64,000 nucleotides of DNA from the NCBI RefSeq assembly GCF_019665785.1, contig NZ_CP081149.1, positions 2,976,001 to 3,040,000 of the forward strand. The letters are read 5' to 3'. This document shows positions 45,773 through 55,079 of this stretch, piece by piece. The DNA comes from Deefgea piscis (GTDB lineage: Bacteria; Pseudomonadota; Gammaproteobacteria; Burkholderiales; Chitinibacteraceae). The position numbers were made by a program, and so were the translations under genes. Every line of letters starts with the position of its first letter. Within the stretch, counting starts at the first letter, position 1. Below the pieces are notes generated by a model that did no database searches, had not been told where the DNA came from, and saw nothing but the letters and a program-made list of their open reading frames with translations.

Positions 45773-46339
45773 TTAAGACACTTCTTCAACCGCTGGCGCT
45801 TGAATAAAGTGCTCGCGGTAATATTTCAACTCATCAATCGATTCGACAATATCGGCCAAAGCGGTATGCGCGCCGCGCTTTTTAAAGCCTTTGGCAATTT
45901 GCGGTTGCCAGCGTTTGCAGAGTTCTTTCAGTGTAGAAACATCTAGATTGCGATAATGGAACCAGCTTTCTAATTGCGGCAGGTATTTCACTAAAAAGCG
46001 CCGATCTTGATGTACCGAATTCCCACACAATGGCGACACGCCTTTTGGCACGTACTGCGAAATAAATTCAATCAGTTGCGCTTCGGCTTGCGCTTCGGTC
46101 GTGGTTGAAGCCCTTACTTTGGCGGTCAAACCCGAATTACCGTGAGTTTTAACACACCATTCATCCATTGAGTCGAGCAAGGCGTCGTCTTGGTGAATCA
46201 CAAAAACAGGGCCCTCGGCGACGATATTTAAATCATTGTCGGTAATGACCACGGCAATTTCGATGACACGGTCGGTTTCAGGCTCCAAACCCGTCATTTC
46301 CATGTCGACCCAGATGAGTCGGTTCTGGTCTTGTGGCAT
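45773..46339 (-). CDS. orn: Oligoribonuclease
   Basis: 3'-5' exonuclease that finishes RNA decay by degrading dinucleotides, including pGpG from cyclic-di-GMP breakdown. DEDDh motifs: [20 protein letters not shown] (Exo I), [10 protein letters not shown] (Exo II), [11 protein letters not shown] (Exo III with His and Asp). 188 residues from the ATG at 46339. It is divergent from the M48 protease gene with a 37-base gap between starts. Confidence 0.97.
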   Translation of the reverse strand: MPQDQNRLIWVDMEMTGLEPETDRVIEIAVVITDNDLNIVAEGPVFVIHQDDALLDSMDEWCVKTHGNSGLTAKVRASTTTEAQAEAQLIEFISQYVPKGVSPLCGNSVHQDRRFLVKYLPQLESWFHYRNLDVSTLKELCKRWQPQIAKGFKKRGAHTALADIVESIDELKYYREHFIQAPAVEEVS

Positions 46340-46376
46340 ACTGAGCAATTCCCGAGAAAAAACATCATTTTACTTC

Positions 46377-47642
46377 ATGACTGACCTTTTTAGCGCTACA
46401 CAATTTTCACTACTTTTCCTGTTTGCCCTGATGGCGAGTGTTTTATTACAGCTTTGGTTAGCACTGCGTCATGTCAATCATGTAAAACGACATAGCAAGG
46501 TGGTACCTACCGAGTTCGCCGAGCAAATTACCCTCGCCTCACATCAAAGAGCGGCAGCGTATACCATCGCTAAAACTCGGTTTGGCATGCTCACTACGAT
46601 TTTTGATGCGATGATCTTGGCGGCGTTTACTTTGGGCGGCGGTATCGCGTGGTTATCCCATCTCACCTCACAGTGGTTTACCCCCGATAGCCTCGGCCAC
46701 GGCATTGCGCTGATTGCCAGCTTGGCGGTGGTCAGTAGCGTATTGTCGCTGCCGTTTTCTTTGGTCTCAACCTTTGTCATCGAGTCGCGCTTTGGTTTTA
46801 ACCAAATGAGCGCCAAATTGTTTATCACCGACTTGGCCAAAACCACACTCATCGGCGCAGTGATTGGCCTACCATTAATTGCAGCGGTATTGTGGCTGAT
46901 GGGGGCAATGGGCGAATATTGGTGGCTGTGGGTTTGGCTAACATGGCTGGGATTTTCGCTGACGTTGATGTGGGTGTTTCCAACCTTTATCGCACCGCTA
47001 TTTAATAAATTTATTCCGATGGAAGACGGCGAAGTGAAAACGCGGATCACCGCCCTGCTCACTCGCTGTGGCTTTCAATCCAATGGCTTATTTGTGATGG
47101 ATGGCAGCAAGCGCTCATCGCATGGCAACGCCTACTTTACTGGCTTGGGTAAATCCAAACGCATCGTGTTTTTTGATACGCTACTGAAGCATTTATCGCC
47201 GTCAGAAATTGAAGCGGTGTTGGCGCATGAATTAGGCCACTTTAAGCATCGCCATATTGTAAAACGCATCGTCTGGACTTTTGCACTGATGCTGGGCTTT
47301 TTATGGCTACTGGGTCAGCTCAAAACTCAGCTGTGGTTTTATCAAGGTTTAGGCGTGGCGACACCATCGACTGCGGCGGCTTTATTACTGTTTTTTATGG
47401 TGCTGCCGGTGTTTACTTTTTTGTTCTCGCCGCTGAGCTCAATGATGTCGCGCCGCCATGAATATGAAGCCGATGCTTTTGCGGCCAGCCAAAGTTCCAG
47501 CGCTGATTTAGTCAATGCCTTGGTTAAATTGTATCGCGACAATGCCGCAACACTGACACCAGATCCTTGGCATAGCTTGTTTTATGACAGCCATCCGCCA
47601 GCCAGTTTACGCATTGCTGCCTTGCAACGACTCGCAGTGTAA
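46377..47642 (+). CDS. M48 family (Ste24-like) membrane metalloprotease
   Basis: 421-residue membrane peptidase of the CAAX prenyl protease 1/Ste24 type. Several membrane helices (for example LFLFALMASVLLQLWLAL at the N-terminus) surround the zinc site LAHELGHFKHRH; the third ligand Glu is in RRHEYEADAFAA. Bacteria lack the prenylated substrates of yeast Ste24, so a role in membrane protein quality control is the usual guess. The ATG at 46377 is preferred over upstream frame starts that lie inside orn. Confidence 0.92.
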   Translation: MTDLFSATQFSLLFLFALMASVLLQLWLALRHVNHVKRHSKVVPTEFAEQITLASHQRAAAYTIAKTRFGMLTTIFDAMILAAFTLGGGIAWLSHLTSQWFTPDSLGHGIALIASLAVVSSVLSLPFSLVSTFVIESRFGFNQMSAKLFITDLAKTTLIGAVIGLPLIAAVLWLMGAMGEYWWLWVWLTWLGFSLTLMWVFPTFIAPLFNKFIPMEDGEVKTRITALLTRCGFQSNGLFVMDGSKRSSHGNAYFTGLGKSKRIVFFDTLLKHLSPSEIEAVLAHELGHFKHRHIVKRIVWTFALMLGFLWLLGQLKTQLWFYQGLGVATPSTAAALLLFFMVLPVFTFLFSPLSSMMSRRHEYEADAFAASQSSSADLVNALVKLYRDNAATLTPDPWHSLFYDSHPPASLRIAALQRLAV

Positions 47643-47704
47643 TTAGATTTGGGCTTCTTCAATCGCTTGGACTACAACAGAGAAAACCACACTGGAGCTC
47701 TGCG

Positions 47705-48025
47705 ATGTCGTTAAATACCGAATCTTGTGTTCAAGCTGCGCCCAAACTCGATGCACTGGCCGTTGAAATGCTATGCACCGAGCTAGACGATTGGTTTGTC
47801 GTGAATGACAGCCTTGAAAAAACGTTTCGCTTTCGCAGTTTTTATGAAACGATGGCATTTACCAATGCGGTGGCATTTATTGCCCACCAGCATAACCATC
47901 ACCCTGATATCCAGCTGAGTTTTAGCCGCTGTAAACTGACATGGAATACTCATTCAGCCAACGGCTTAACTCGTAATGACTTTATCTGCGCCGCGTGCGT
48001 AGATGCACTTCCAAAGGCCTCATGA
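47705..48025 (+). CDS. phhB: Pterin-4a-carbinolamine dehydratase
   Basis: 106-residue PCD/DCoH enzyme that dehydrates 4a-hydroxytetrahydrobiopterin, a step in pterin recycling for aromatic amino acid hydroxylases. The active-site histidines are in HQHNHHPDI and the C-terminal motif HSANGLTRNDFICAA is intact. GGAG is nine bases before the ATG. Its stop overlaps the rsgA start (ATGA), so both are cotranslated. No phenylalanine hydroxylase gene is nearby. Confidence 0.93.
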   Translation: MSLNTESCVQAAPKLDALAVEMLCTELDDWFVVNDSLEKTFRFRSFYETMAFTNAVAFIAHQHNHHPDIQLSFSRCKLTWNTHSANGLTRNDFICAACVDALPKAS

Positions 48026-48906
48026 CCGAAACAGCCCGCATTGTGACTAGCTACGGCAAGGTTTACATCGTAGAACTTGCCGATGGCCGCCGTCTTTCCG
48101 CCTCAACTCGAGGCAAAAAAACCGATTATGCCTGTGGTGATCAAGTTGATATTGACGTGCTCAATCTAGAGCAAGCCGTGATCAATAAAGCATTGCAGCG
48201 TAAAACCCTGCTCTATCGCTCCGATGCTTGGCGCAGCAAAATGATTGCCGCCAATGTGACGCAGATTGTGATTGTGGTGGCCACTGAACCTAGCTTTTCC
48301 GATGAGCTCATTAGCCGCGCACTCATCGCCGCCGAAGCCGAAGGCATACGCCCAGTGATTTGCCTGAATAAGTGTGATTTGCCAGTCGCGGATGCCGCTA
48401 GAGAACGTTTGGCGTATTACACCGGTTTGGGCTACCCGGTGGTTGAGATTTCAGCCAAACAAGATTTAAGCCCGCTCACGCCTTGGTTAGAAGGCCAAGT
48501 ATCGGTGCTGGTTGGGCAATCGGGGATGGGAAAATCAACCATTACCAATGCCTTGATTCCCGAAGCCAATGCCCGCGTGAAAGAAATCTCGACTGCGCTC
48601 GATTCTGGTAAACACACCACCACACATGCTCAGTTGTATAAACTCAATGCCACCTCTGAGCTAATCGACTCACCCGGTTTGCAATCTTTTGGTTTGGCGC
48701 ATATTGGGGTGGAAGATTTACCGCGCTTAATGCCCGACATGGCGCGCCATCTTGGACAATGCCGCTTTCACAATTGTCGCCACCGCCAAGAACCCGGCTG
48801 CGCCATTCACGCTGCGATTGCCGAAGGAACGATCTCACAAGAGCGTTTAAACTTTTTGCAGCGTTTGCAAGATGAATTAACTGCCGCTGCCAATAGCAAA
48901 TACTAA
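48022..48906 (+). CDS. rsgA: Ribosome small subunit GTPase RsgA
   Basis: Circularly permuted GTPase that checks late 30S assembly. From the ATG at 48022 it has 294 residues: an N-terminal OB fold, then G4 NKCD (116-119), G1 GQSGMGKS (165-172), G3 DSPG, and a C-terminal zinc knuckle with CRFHNCRHRQEPGC. The permuted order G4-G1-G3 is diagnostic. It overlaps the preceding gene by four bases. Confidence 0.96.
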   Translation: MTETARIVTSYGKVYIVELADGRRLSASTRGKKTDYACGDQVDIDVLNLEQAVINKALQRKTLLYRSDAWRSKMIAANVTQIVIVVATEPSFSDELISRALIAAEAEGIRPVICLNKCDLPVADAARERLAYYTGLGYPVVEISAKQDLSPLTPWLEGQVSVLVGQSGMGKSTITNALIPEANARVKEISTALDSGKHTTTHAQLYKLNATSELIDSPGLQSFGLAHIGVEDLPRLMPDMARHLGQCRFHNCRHRQEPGCAIHAAIAEGTISQERLNFLQRLQDELTAAANSKY

Positions 48907-49036
48907 TCACGGGCCAAAGTAAAAAAACGCCATAAGGACATAGCCACAACACTGCAACAGAACTGACCTGAATCTTTTTATTTTCAATAAGACAATGTAA
49001 ATTACTCGCATAAACTTACTTGTTTTGAAATTTATC

Positions 49037-49840
49037 ATGCCAGTCGCAGTACCGATCGCTCAGCTTACCACCGCCAACTTACCCACCGCAGACCGGATTG
49101 TCTTGGTTGAGTTGGCTGGTGAGCAGTTGATTATCAAACGTCAAGAGCCTGCACGTTCGGCGCTCGGTTATCGTTTACTCAATGGCTTGGCCAAAATACT
49201 GCGCCTGCCCTTACTCTGTGCCGTCCATGCGCCGGGAGGTGCCGCTAGTCAACGTATCGAAATTGAACGCCTAGCAGCACTGCATCGCGCTGGCGTGCCT
49301 GTACCGCAAGTGCGCCATATTGAACAAGATTGGTTTGCCATGAGCGTCGCTGGCGAGCAATCACTCGAAGAATTACTGCGCGCCTCTGGTCCTGAGCAAT
49401 TAGAGATTTGGATAACCGGGCTACAGGCGATATTGCACGTCCATCAATGCCGCCAAAATCTCAGCCAAGCTTTTACCCGTAATATCATGTGGCAAGATGG
49501 TCAGATTCAATTTATTGACTTTGAAGACGACCCAGCTAAAAGCCTGCCACTGGCGTATGCACAAAGTCGAGACTGGCTACTTTATTTGCAATCTAGCGCC
49601 TACTATCTGCAAGCCGATAACACCACCCTCGCTCAAAGCTTACTGCAGCAACTCATGTGCGATGATCCAGAAGTACGCGCACTGGTTTTGCATAGTGCGC
49701 GGCAATTGGCGTTTTTACGCCATTTACCCAAAAATCGCCGCCCATGGGGGCGCGATGTCGTGTTATTACAACGAGCAGCCCAAGTGCTGCACGCCCTCAA
49801 CCAAGTGGTGGCACAGCGTAGCACGAGCAATACTGCCTGA
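49037..49840 (+). CDS. Kinase-fold protein, probable pseudokinase
   Basis: 267 residues from the ATG at 49037 (a TTG four codons earlier is possible). The layout is that of small kinase-like proteins (KdkA/RIO group): an N-lobe with LIIKRQEP as the likely ATP lysine, IEIERLAALHRAGVPVPQVRHI, a hinge, then the catalytic loop LSQAFTRNIMW and the metal motif FIDFEDDP. The Asn and the DFE Asp are present, but the position of the catalytic Asp (five before the Asn) reads Gln. It may be inactive or use another base. It follows rsgA after 130 bases; substrate unknown. Confidence 0.65.
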   Translation: MPVAVPIAQLTTANLPTADRIVLVELAGEQLIIKRQEPARSALGYRLLNGLAKILRLPLLCAVHAPGGAASQRIEIERLAALHRAGVPVPQVRHIEQDWFAMSVAGEQSLEELLRASGPEQLEIWITGLQAILHVHQCRQNLSQAFTRNIMWQDGQIQFIDFEDDPAKSLPLAYAQSRDWLLYLQSSAYYLQADNTTLAQSLLQQLMCDDPEVRALVLHSARQLAFLRHLPKNRRPWGRDVVLLQRAAQVLHALNQVVAQRSTSNTA

Positions 49841-49854
49841 TTTAGCTTGGGGTA

Positions 49855-49934
49855 CTAGGGTCGTTGACGTTTGGTTTGCCAACCGCGTTTGCGCGGATTT
49901 TGGCCTGAGGCAAGGCACGAAGTATCAGGCCCTA
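49855..49934 (+). repeat. MITE-like repeat B, copy 3 (short)
   Basis: CTAGGGTCGTTGACGTTTGG at the left end and the core GGCCTGAGGCAAGGCACGAA match the other two copies; the right side is cut to AGGCCCTAG, so the copy is about 80 bp. Its right end supplies the TAG stop of the DUF2062 gene on the minus strand. Confidence 0.7.
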
Positions 49935-50474
49935 GCGCCTTTTTCTTTTCTGGTGCAGCATCCAATACACCCATAATCGCCACAATAACTGCACGGCAAA
50001 ATACATCACAATCGCCAAACCAAATGCCAATATAGGCAAGCCGATCAAGAGTGGCGTGCCCAAGGTGCCCACCCAATGCCACATCGCCAGTAACCAGCCA
50101 TTTAACGAGAGCTCGCCCCACTCTGGCATCGGTGCCAGCACCGCCCGCCCTTGGGCATTGCTCACCCAAGCACCAATTTGATACGCCAGCCAATAAATCG
50201 GCGCAATAGTCAGTGGATTGGTATAAAAAGTACCCAAAATGGCCACCGGTAAATTAACGCGAAAAATCAAACATAAAATCGCCGAAGTAATCACCTGCAA
50301 TGGCCCCGGAATCAGGCCACCAATCATGCCAACGGCTAAGCCACCAGCGACGGATTTGCGATTGAGATGAAATAAATTGGGATGCTCAAACCAATGGGCA
50401 AAACGCCGTAAAAAACGATTGTCTAGCATCGCCGCGTGGTCAGGCAGCCAGCGGCGGAGGTATTTTCGAGGCAT
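49932..50474 (-). CDS. DUF2062 membrane protein
   Basis: 180-residue inner-membrane protein with three or four hydrophobic segments and the DUF2062 marks SVAGGLAVGMIGGLIPGPLQ and FYTNPLTIAPIYWLAYQIG. The function of the family is unknown. The C-terminus is basic (LHQKRKRR) and its stop codon lies in a MITE-like repeat, so the original end may have been altered. It is divergent from relA. Confidence 0.9.
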   Translation of the reverse strand: MPRKYLRRWLPDHAAMLDNRFLRRFAHWFEHPNLFHLNRKSVAGGLAVGMIGGLIPGPLQVITSAILCLIFRVNLPVAILGTFYTNPLTIAPIYWLAYQIGAWVSNAQGRAVLAPMPEWGELSLNGWLLAMWHWVGTLGTPLLIGLPILAFGLAIVMYFAVQLLWRLWVYWMLHQKRKRR

Positions 50475-50557
50475 TCGGTTATTTTTCCAATGATTTAGCT
50501 ATGACAGACTGTATTATTGCCGCAAAATTCAATGATTCGTTTACGTTGTAGAAAATT

Positions 50558-52762
50558 ATGGTTGCCGTTACTCGTCCTTTAGCCCAATCGATTGCCGAAG
50601 CTGCCGATCCTGATCGTTGGTTAATTGCGCTTTCCGAGCGCTATCCTCCGCAGGATATTATCCGTTTACGTGAAGCATTAGACTGGGCGGCTGAACTGTA
50701 CCAAGGCTCAGTCAATCCGGATACACAAACTTCTTTGTTTATTCATGCTGTGGCCAGCGCGTCCATCGTTGCCGATTTACGTATGGATGCCAATGCAGTG
50801 ATCGCGGCATTGCTGTTTTGTGCGCCCGATAAACTCAGCAATGCCACCGAGCAAATTAATAAACGCTTTGGCAGTATCGTCACCGCCTTGGTGGAAGGGA
50901 TTATCAAGGTCAGGCAATTACGCCAATTGGCGCAGCCACAACACGGCAAGGCCGCTGACTACGCGCAGCAAGTTGAAGCGCAGCGCAAAATGCTGCTGGC
51001 GATGGTGGAAGACATTCGTGCGGTACTGATAAAGCTCGCTTGGCGTACGCAAACCATGCATAGCTTGGCCAATGTAAACGAAGAACAACGCCGAATTATA
51101 GCCCGTGAAACCTTAGATTTATTTGCGCCCTTGGCCAATCGCTTAGGCGTTTGGCAAATCAAATGGGAGCTCGAGGATTTAGGTTTCCGGTATTTGCATA
51201 CCGATACCTATAAAAAAATCGCCAAATTACTTGATGAGCGCCGAGTTGATCGTGAGCATTTTATTGGCGATGTGATCAGTAAACTGCGTAGCGAATTGGC
51301 GCTTGCTGGCGTGACGCATGTTGACCTAATGGGGCGGCCAAAACACATCTACAGCATCTGGAAAAAGATGCAAAAGAAAAAGCTCGATTTTTCTGAGCTG
51401 TATGATATTCGCGCCGTTCGCGTGCTGGTGGATGATGTTAAAGATTGTTATACGGTGCTGGGCATCGTGCATAACCTCTGGCAACCGATTCCCGGTGAGT
51501 TTGACGACTATATCGCCCAGCCCAAAGGCAATTTTTATCGCTCTTTACATACGGCGGTGATTGGCCCGGCCGATAAAGCGGTCGAGGTGCAAATTCGCAC
51601 TTTCGATATGCACGAACACGCTGAATTTGGCGTGGCGGCTCACTGGCGTTACAAAGAAGGCGGCAAAGGCGATTCACGCTATGAAGAAAAAATTGCCTGG
51701 TTACGCCAATTGCTTGATTGGCGCGAAGATTTAGCCAATGAAAGTGATTTTTCGGATGCGTTTAAAGCCGAATTATTCGACGATACGATTTATGTCCTCA
51801 CCCCAGCGGGCCGGGTGATTTCGCTGCCTAAGGGCAGTACGGCGGTCGATTTTGCTTATCATTTGCATACCGATTTAGGCCACCGTTGCCGTGGCGCCAA
51901 AGTGAATGGTGCGATTGTGCCGCTGGGCACGCCACTGGAAAATGGCCAACGCGTTGAGATTTTAGCCGCCAAAGAAGGTGGCCCGAGTTTAGATTGGCTG
52001 CATCAAGGTTATGTAAAAAGCCATCGTGCCAGCCAAAAAATCCGGCACTGGATACGTCAGCAGCATCTGGATATTGCCATCGAAGCGGGACACACTTTAT
52101 TTGATAAAGAGGCGTCTCGCGCTGGGGCAAGTAATATCAGTCAAGAGCTGATCGCCCAAAAACTCGGCTATAAGCAAATCGAAGATGTGTTTGCCGCGCT
52201 AGGCCAAGGCGAATGCTCTTTGCGCGCATTAGCGATGGCTTTTACCGAGTCGTTGGCGCCGCAAGAAGTCGCCGACCAAACACCAGAGCTGATGGTTAAA
52301 AGCGCCCGCGCCAATCAAAGTGGCGAAGGCATTTTAATTGAAGGCATCGATAAATTAATGACGATGCTGGCGCGCTGCTGCAAACCCGTTCCTCCCGATC
52401 ATGTGATGGGCTTTGTGACCAAAGGGCGTGGCATTTCGATTCATCGCACCGACTGCAGTGCACTCAAACGGCTAGCGACTGAAGCGCCAGAGCGACTGAT
52501 TAAAGCCGATTGGGGGCAATCAGCGGGGCATGTGTTTTCGGTGGATATTTTGGTAGAAACGCTAGAACGAGCGAGTATGCTGCGCGACTTATCCGACGTG
52601 ATGGTCAGAGACAAAATCAATGTGACTGCGGTGCATACGCAAAACAAAGATGCCCGTTCACAAATGCGGTTTACGATTGAAATTCGCGATAACGAGCAAC
52701 TGCAAAAAGTCTTTGTTCGCCTAAAGGATGTGCCCGGCGTGATTCGCGTTTCAAGACAATAA
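50558..52762 (+). CDS. relA: (p)ppGpp synthetase RelA
   Basis: Ribosome-associated stringent response enzyme of 734 residues. The N-terminal hydrolase domain is degenerate: the HD signature is replaced (LLFCAPD where HDxxED is expected), as in RelA rather than SpoT. The synthetase domain has EFDDYIAQPKGNFYRSLHT, with the EFDD form of the metal site typical of RelA. TGS (DDTIYVLTPAGRVISLPKGST), a zinc/RIS section (LARCCKPVPPD) and a C-terminal ACT domain follow. No strong ribosome binding site precedes the ATG. Confidence 0.96.
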   Translation: MVAVTRPLAQSIAEAADPDRWLIALSERYPPQDIIRLREALDWAAELYQGSVNPDTQTSLFIHAVASASIVADLRMDANAVIAALLFCAPDKLSNATEQINKRFGSIVTALVEGIIKVRQLRQLAQPQHGKAADYAQQVEAQRKMLLAMVEDIRAVLIKLAWRTQTMHSLANVNEEQRRIIARETLDLFAPLANRLGVWQIKWELEDLGFRYLHTDTYKKIAKLLDERRVDREHFIGDVISKLRSELALAGVTHVDLMGRPKHIYSIWKKMQKKKLDFSELYDIRAVRVLVDDVKDCYTVLGIVHNLWQPIPGEFDDYIAQPKGNFYRSLHTAVIGPADKAVEVQIRTFDMHEHAEFGVAAHWRYKEGGKGDSRYEEKIAWLRQLLDWREDLANESDFSDAFKAELFDDTIYVLTPAGRVISLPKGSTAVDFAYHLHTDLGHRCRGAKVNGAIVPLGTPLENGQRVEILAAKEGGPSLDWLHQGYVKSHRASQKIRHWIRQQHLDIAIEAGHTLFDKEASRAGASNISQELIAQKLGYKQIEDVFAALGQGECSLRALAMAFTESLAPQEVADQTPELMVKSARANQSGEGILIEGIDKLMTMLARCCKPVPPDHVMGFVTKGRGISIHRTDCSALKRLATEAPERLIKADWGQSAGHVFSVDILVETLERASMLRDLSDVMVRDKINVTAVHTQNKDARSQMRFTIEIRDNEQLQKVFVRLKDVPGVIRVSRQ

Positions 52763-52772
52763 AGCATGAAAA

Positions 52773-52796
52773 AGAGGCGCACCTCGGTGCGCCTCT
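52773..52796 (-). terminator. Terminator of pyk
   Basis: AGAGGCGCACC pairs with GGTGCGCCTCT; on the minus strand a TTTTT run follows, so it ends pyk transcription. It may also help the convergent relA. Confidence 0.88.
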
Positions 52797-52824
52797 GACC
52801 ATTACGATTGCAAGCTACAGCACT

Positions 52825-54261
52825 TTAGCGGTGCTTAATTTCGCCTGCTTTGACAATTTTCAGGCAATTGGTGCCGCCACCCATGCCGACCACATCGCCA
52901 AAAGTAAAGGCAATCAAATCGCCAATTTGCACGATGCCACGGCGCAGCATTTCTACCTCTGCGCGCACCAATAAAGATTCACGATCGGTATTATCATGCG
53001 ACAGCATCACCGGCTCTACGTCACGGAACAATGACAAGCGATTGTAGGTTTCAGCTTCTGGCGTTAAGGCATAAATTGGCACACCACTAATCACCCGTGA
53101 CATCCACAATGCTGACGAGCCCGATTGCGTCAATGCGGCAATCACTTTGACATTCAAATGATTGGACGCAAACAGCGCAGCCATGGAAATGGTTTGGTCA
53201 ACTCGAGAGTACTCGCCATCTAAAATAGCCGCATTGCTAACTTTATAATCTTGCGATTTTTCGGCTTCAACACACACTCGCGCCATCGACTCAACGGTTT
53301 CCACCGGATAACTACCCGAAGCTGTTTCGGCCGACAGCATCACCGCATCGGTGCCGTCTAACACGGCATTGGCCACATCAGACACTTCGGCGCGCGTTGG
53401 TACTGGGCTCGAAATCATCGACTCCATCATTTGCGTTGCCGTAATGGTGAGCTTATTCATCGCGCGTGCGGCTTTAATCATGCGCTTTTGTAGTGCTGGC
53501 ACTGCAGCATCACCCACTTCAACGGCCAAATCGCCGCGCGCCACCATAATGCCGTCTGACGCAGTCAAAATGTCTTCTAAATTACCAATGGCTTCAGTGC
53601 GTTCAATTTTAGCAATCAGCAATGCCTTACTGCCCGCAGCTCGAAGCAAGGTGCGCGCCATATACATATCGGCGCCACTTTTAGGAAAAGAAACCGCGAC
53701 ATAATCAGCGTGTAACTTAGCCGCAACTTTGATGTCTTCCATGTCTTTGGCGGTTAACGCTGGGGCCGTTAAGCCGCCACCTTGGCGATTAATACCTTTA
53801 TTGTTCGAAAGTATTCCACCCACGAGTACCGTGGTAAATACTTTCGGGCCTTCGACATGATCCACTTGCAGTTTGACTTTACCGTCATCAAGCAGCAACA
53901 CCACCCCGCTTTCTACATCGTTTGGCAGCTCTTTATAATCTAAGCCAACGGTGTTTTGATTGCCTAGCTCGCATTCAGCATCAAGGATAAATTTGGCGCC
54001 ATTTTTTAATTCAATTTTATTTTTTTCAAATTTACCAACGCGAATTTTAGGGCCTTGCAAATCGACCATAATGGCAATCGGACGATTGAGTTTTTTGGCG
54101 ATTTCACGCACCAAGGCAGCACGATCTAAATGATCTTGTGCCGTGCCATGCGAGAAATTCAATCGGACCATATTCACTCCAGCCACAATCAGTTTTTCCA
54201 AAACAGTGACATCGTTGGACGACGGGCCTAAGGTTGCGACAATTTTTGTACTGCGTGACAT
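52825..54261 (-). CDS. pyk: Pyruvate kinase
   Basis: Last step of glycolysis: phosphoenolpyruvate and ADP to pyruvate and ATP. 478 residues with TKIVATLGPSSND, MVRLNFSHG, the signature IAKIERTEAIGNLEDIL, GIMVARGDLAVEVG, and TATQMMESMI. AGGAG six bases before the ATG. Length and the short N-terminus fit the type II (PykA-like) enzymes. Transcribed alone. Confidence 0.97.
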   Translation of the reverse strand: MSRSTKIVATLGPSSNDVTVLEKLIVAGVNMVRLNFSHGTAQDHLDRAALVREIAKKLNRPIAIMVDLQGPKIRVGKFEKNKIELKNGAKFILDAECELGNQNTVGLDYKELPNDVESGVVLLLDDGKVKLQVDHVEGPKVFTTVLVGGILSNNKGINRQGGGLTAPALTAKDMEDIKVAAKLHADYVAVSFPKSGADMYMARTLLRAAGSKALLIAKIERTEAIGNLEDILTASDGIMVARGDLAVEVGDAAVPALQKRMIKAARAMNKLTITATQMMESMISSPVPTRAEVSDVANAVLDGTDAVMLSAETASGSYPVETVESMARVCVEAEKSQDYKVSNAAILDGEYSRVDQTISMAALFASNHLNVKVIAALTQSGSSALWMSRVISGVPIYALTPEAETYNRLSLFRDVEPVMLSHDNTDRESLLVRAEVEMLRRGIVQIGDLIAFTFGDVVGMGGGTNCLKIVKAGEIKHR

Positions 54262-54475
54262 GAATTTCTCCTGAACGAATGCGCTGGCACTATTGACGTA
54301 TAGCCTAGGGCAACAATCACCCCACAGCGTTGATTAATGTCATTTTGCAGCAAGGTAGTCAATTATTTAGCCACAGTCGTGGCAACAGCATCACAATCTA
54401 CGAGCCATACCGACGAGGATCGGTTGTCATTGGGTTGACCGACTCAAACCCAATACCACGCGCGCCCATCACTGC

Positions 54476-54504
54476 TGGCAGAAGCATCGCCCTTGCGGTA
54501 CAAT
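54476..54504 (+). promoter_or_regulatory. Possible promoter of tRNA-Arg
   Basis: A good -10 TACAAT (54499-54504) lies ten bases before the tRNA. The -35 at 17 bases spacing (TGGCAG) is weak. Confidence 0.5.
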
Positions 54505-54514
54505 CGCCGCCGTA

Positions 54515-54589
54515 GTCCTCGTAGTACAACGGATAGTACCAGTGCCTCCTAAGCGCTAGATACAGGTTCGATTCCTGTCGAGGACACCA
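54515..54589 (+). tRNA. tRNA-Arg (anticodon CCT)
   Basis: 75 bases: acceptor GTCCTCG with CGAGGAC, anticodon stem AGTGC/GCGCT with the loop CTCCTAA (anticodon CCT, reads AGG), T-arm AGGTTCGATTCCT and encoded ACCA. A hairpin terminator follows. Confidence 0.96.
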
Positions 54590-54596
54590 GCAATGA

Positions 54597-54620
54597 CAAA
54601 AGCCCCAATGTGGGGCTTTG
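54597..54620 (+). terminator. Terminator of tRNA-Arg
   Basis: AAAAGCCCCA and TGGGGCTTT form a stem of nine pairs, followed by a GTTGTTTC stretch. Confidence 0.8.
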
Positions 54621-54643
54621 TTGTTTCTGCTAGTGCAACGCGT

Positions 54644-55075
54644 TTAATATCGGCCTAAACGGCTATTAAATTCATCGAGCAGTTTTTGCTCTTGCTGCCC
54701 TTCTTTGCGTAGTTCAGCTTGGTTGTGCCGATCGCGTAAGGCTTCAAATGCTTTTACTTTGCGCTCGCAGCTTTGCCAGTCATTTTTATGCCGTTCATAT
54801 TCCAGCGCTAAACGCTCCACTTCAAAGATTTGCTGATCGGCAGCACCATCGAGTTTGGCCAAAAATAATTGATAATCGCGCCACTGCCCAATCGACATGC
54901 CGGTTTGCGCGCTATTGGCCAAGCGAGCGCGGTATTCGTTGCGAAAGCCATCGACTTGTTCTAACTTACTGCGGGCCAATAACCATGCCGCTTGCGCGGC
55001 TTGCATTAAGCGTGCAGCGTCTTCACGCTGATCGATGGCCAGTTGCAATAAAAATGCAAAACGAAATTGAGCCAC
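54644..55075 (-). CDS. fliJ: Flagellar export chaperone FliJ
   Basis: 143-residue, almost wholly helical protein (MAQFRFAFLLQLAIDQREDA ... ) that forms the central stalk of the FliI ATPase ring and moves chaperones. Heptad-like Leu/Ala spacing and high Arg/Gln content fit FliJ. It follows fliI by four bases and is the last gene of the fli operon inside this window. Confidence 0.92.
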   Translation of the reverse strand: MAQFRFAFLLQLAIDQREDAARLMQAAQAAWLLARSKLEQVDGFRNEYRARLANSAQTGMSIGQWRDYQLFLAKLDGAADQQIFEVERLALEYERHKNDWQSCERKVKAFEALRDRHNQAELRKEGQQEQKLLDEFNSRLGRY

Positions 55076-55079
55076 TCAA

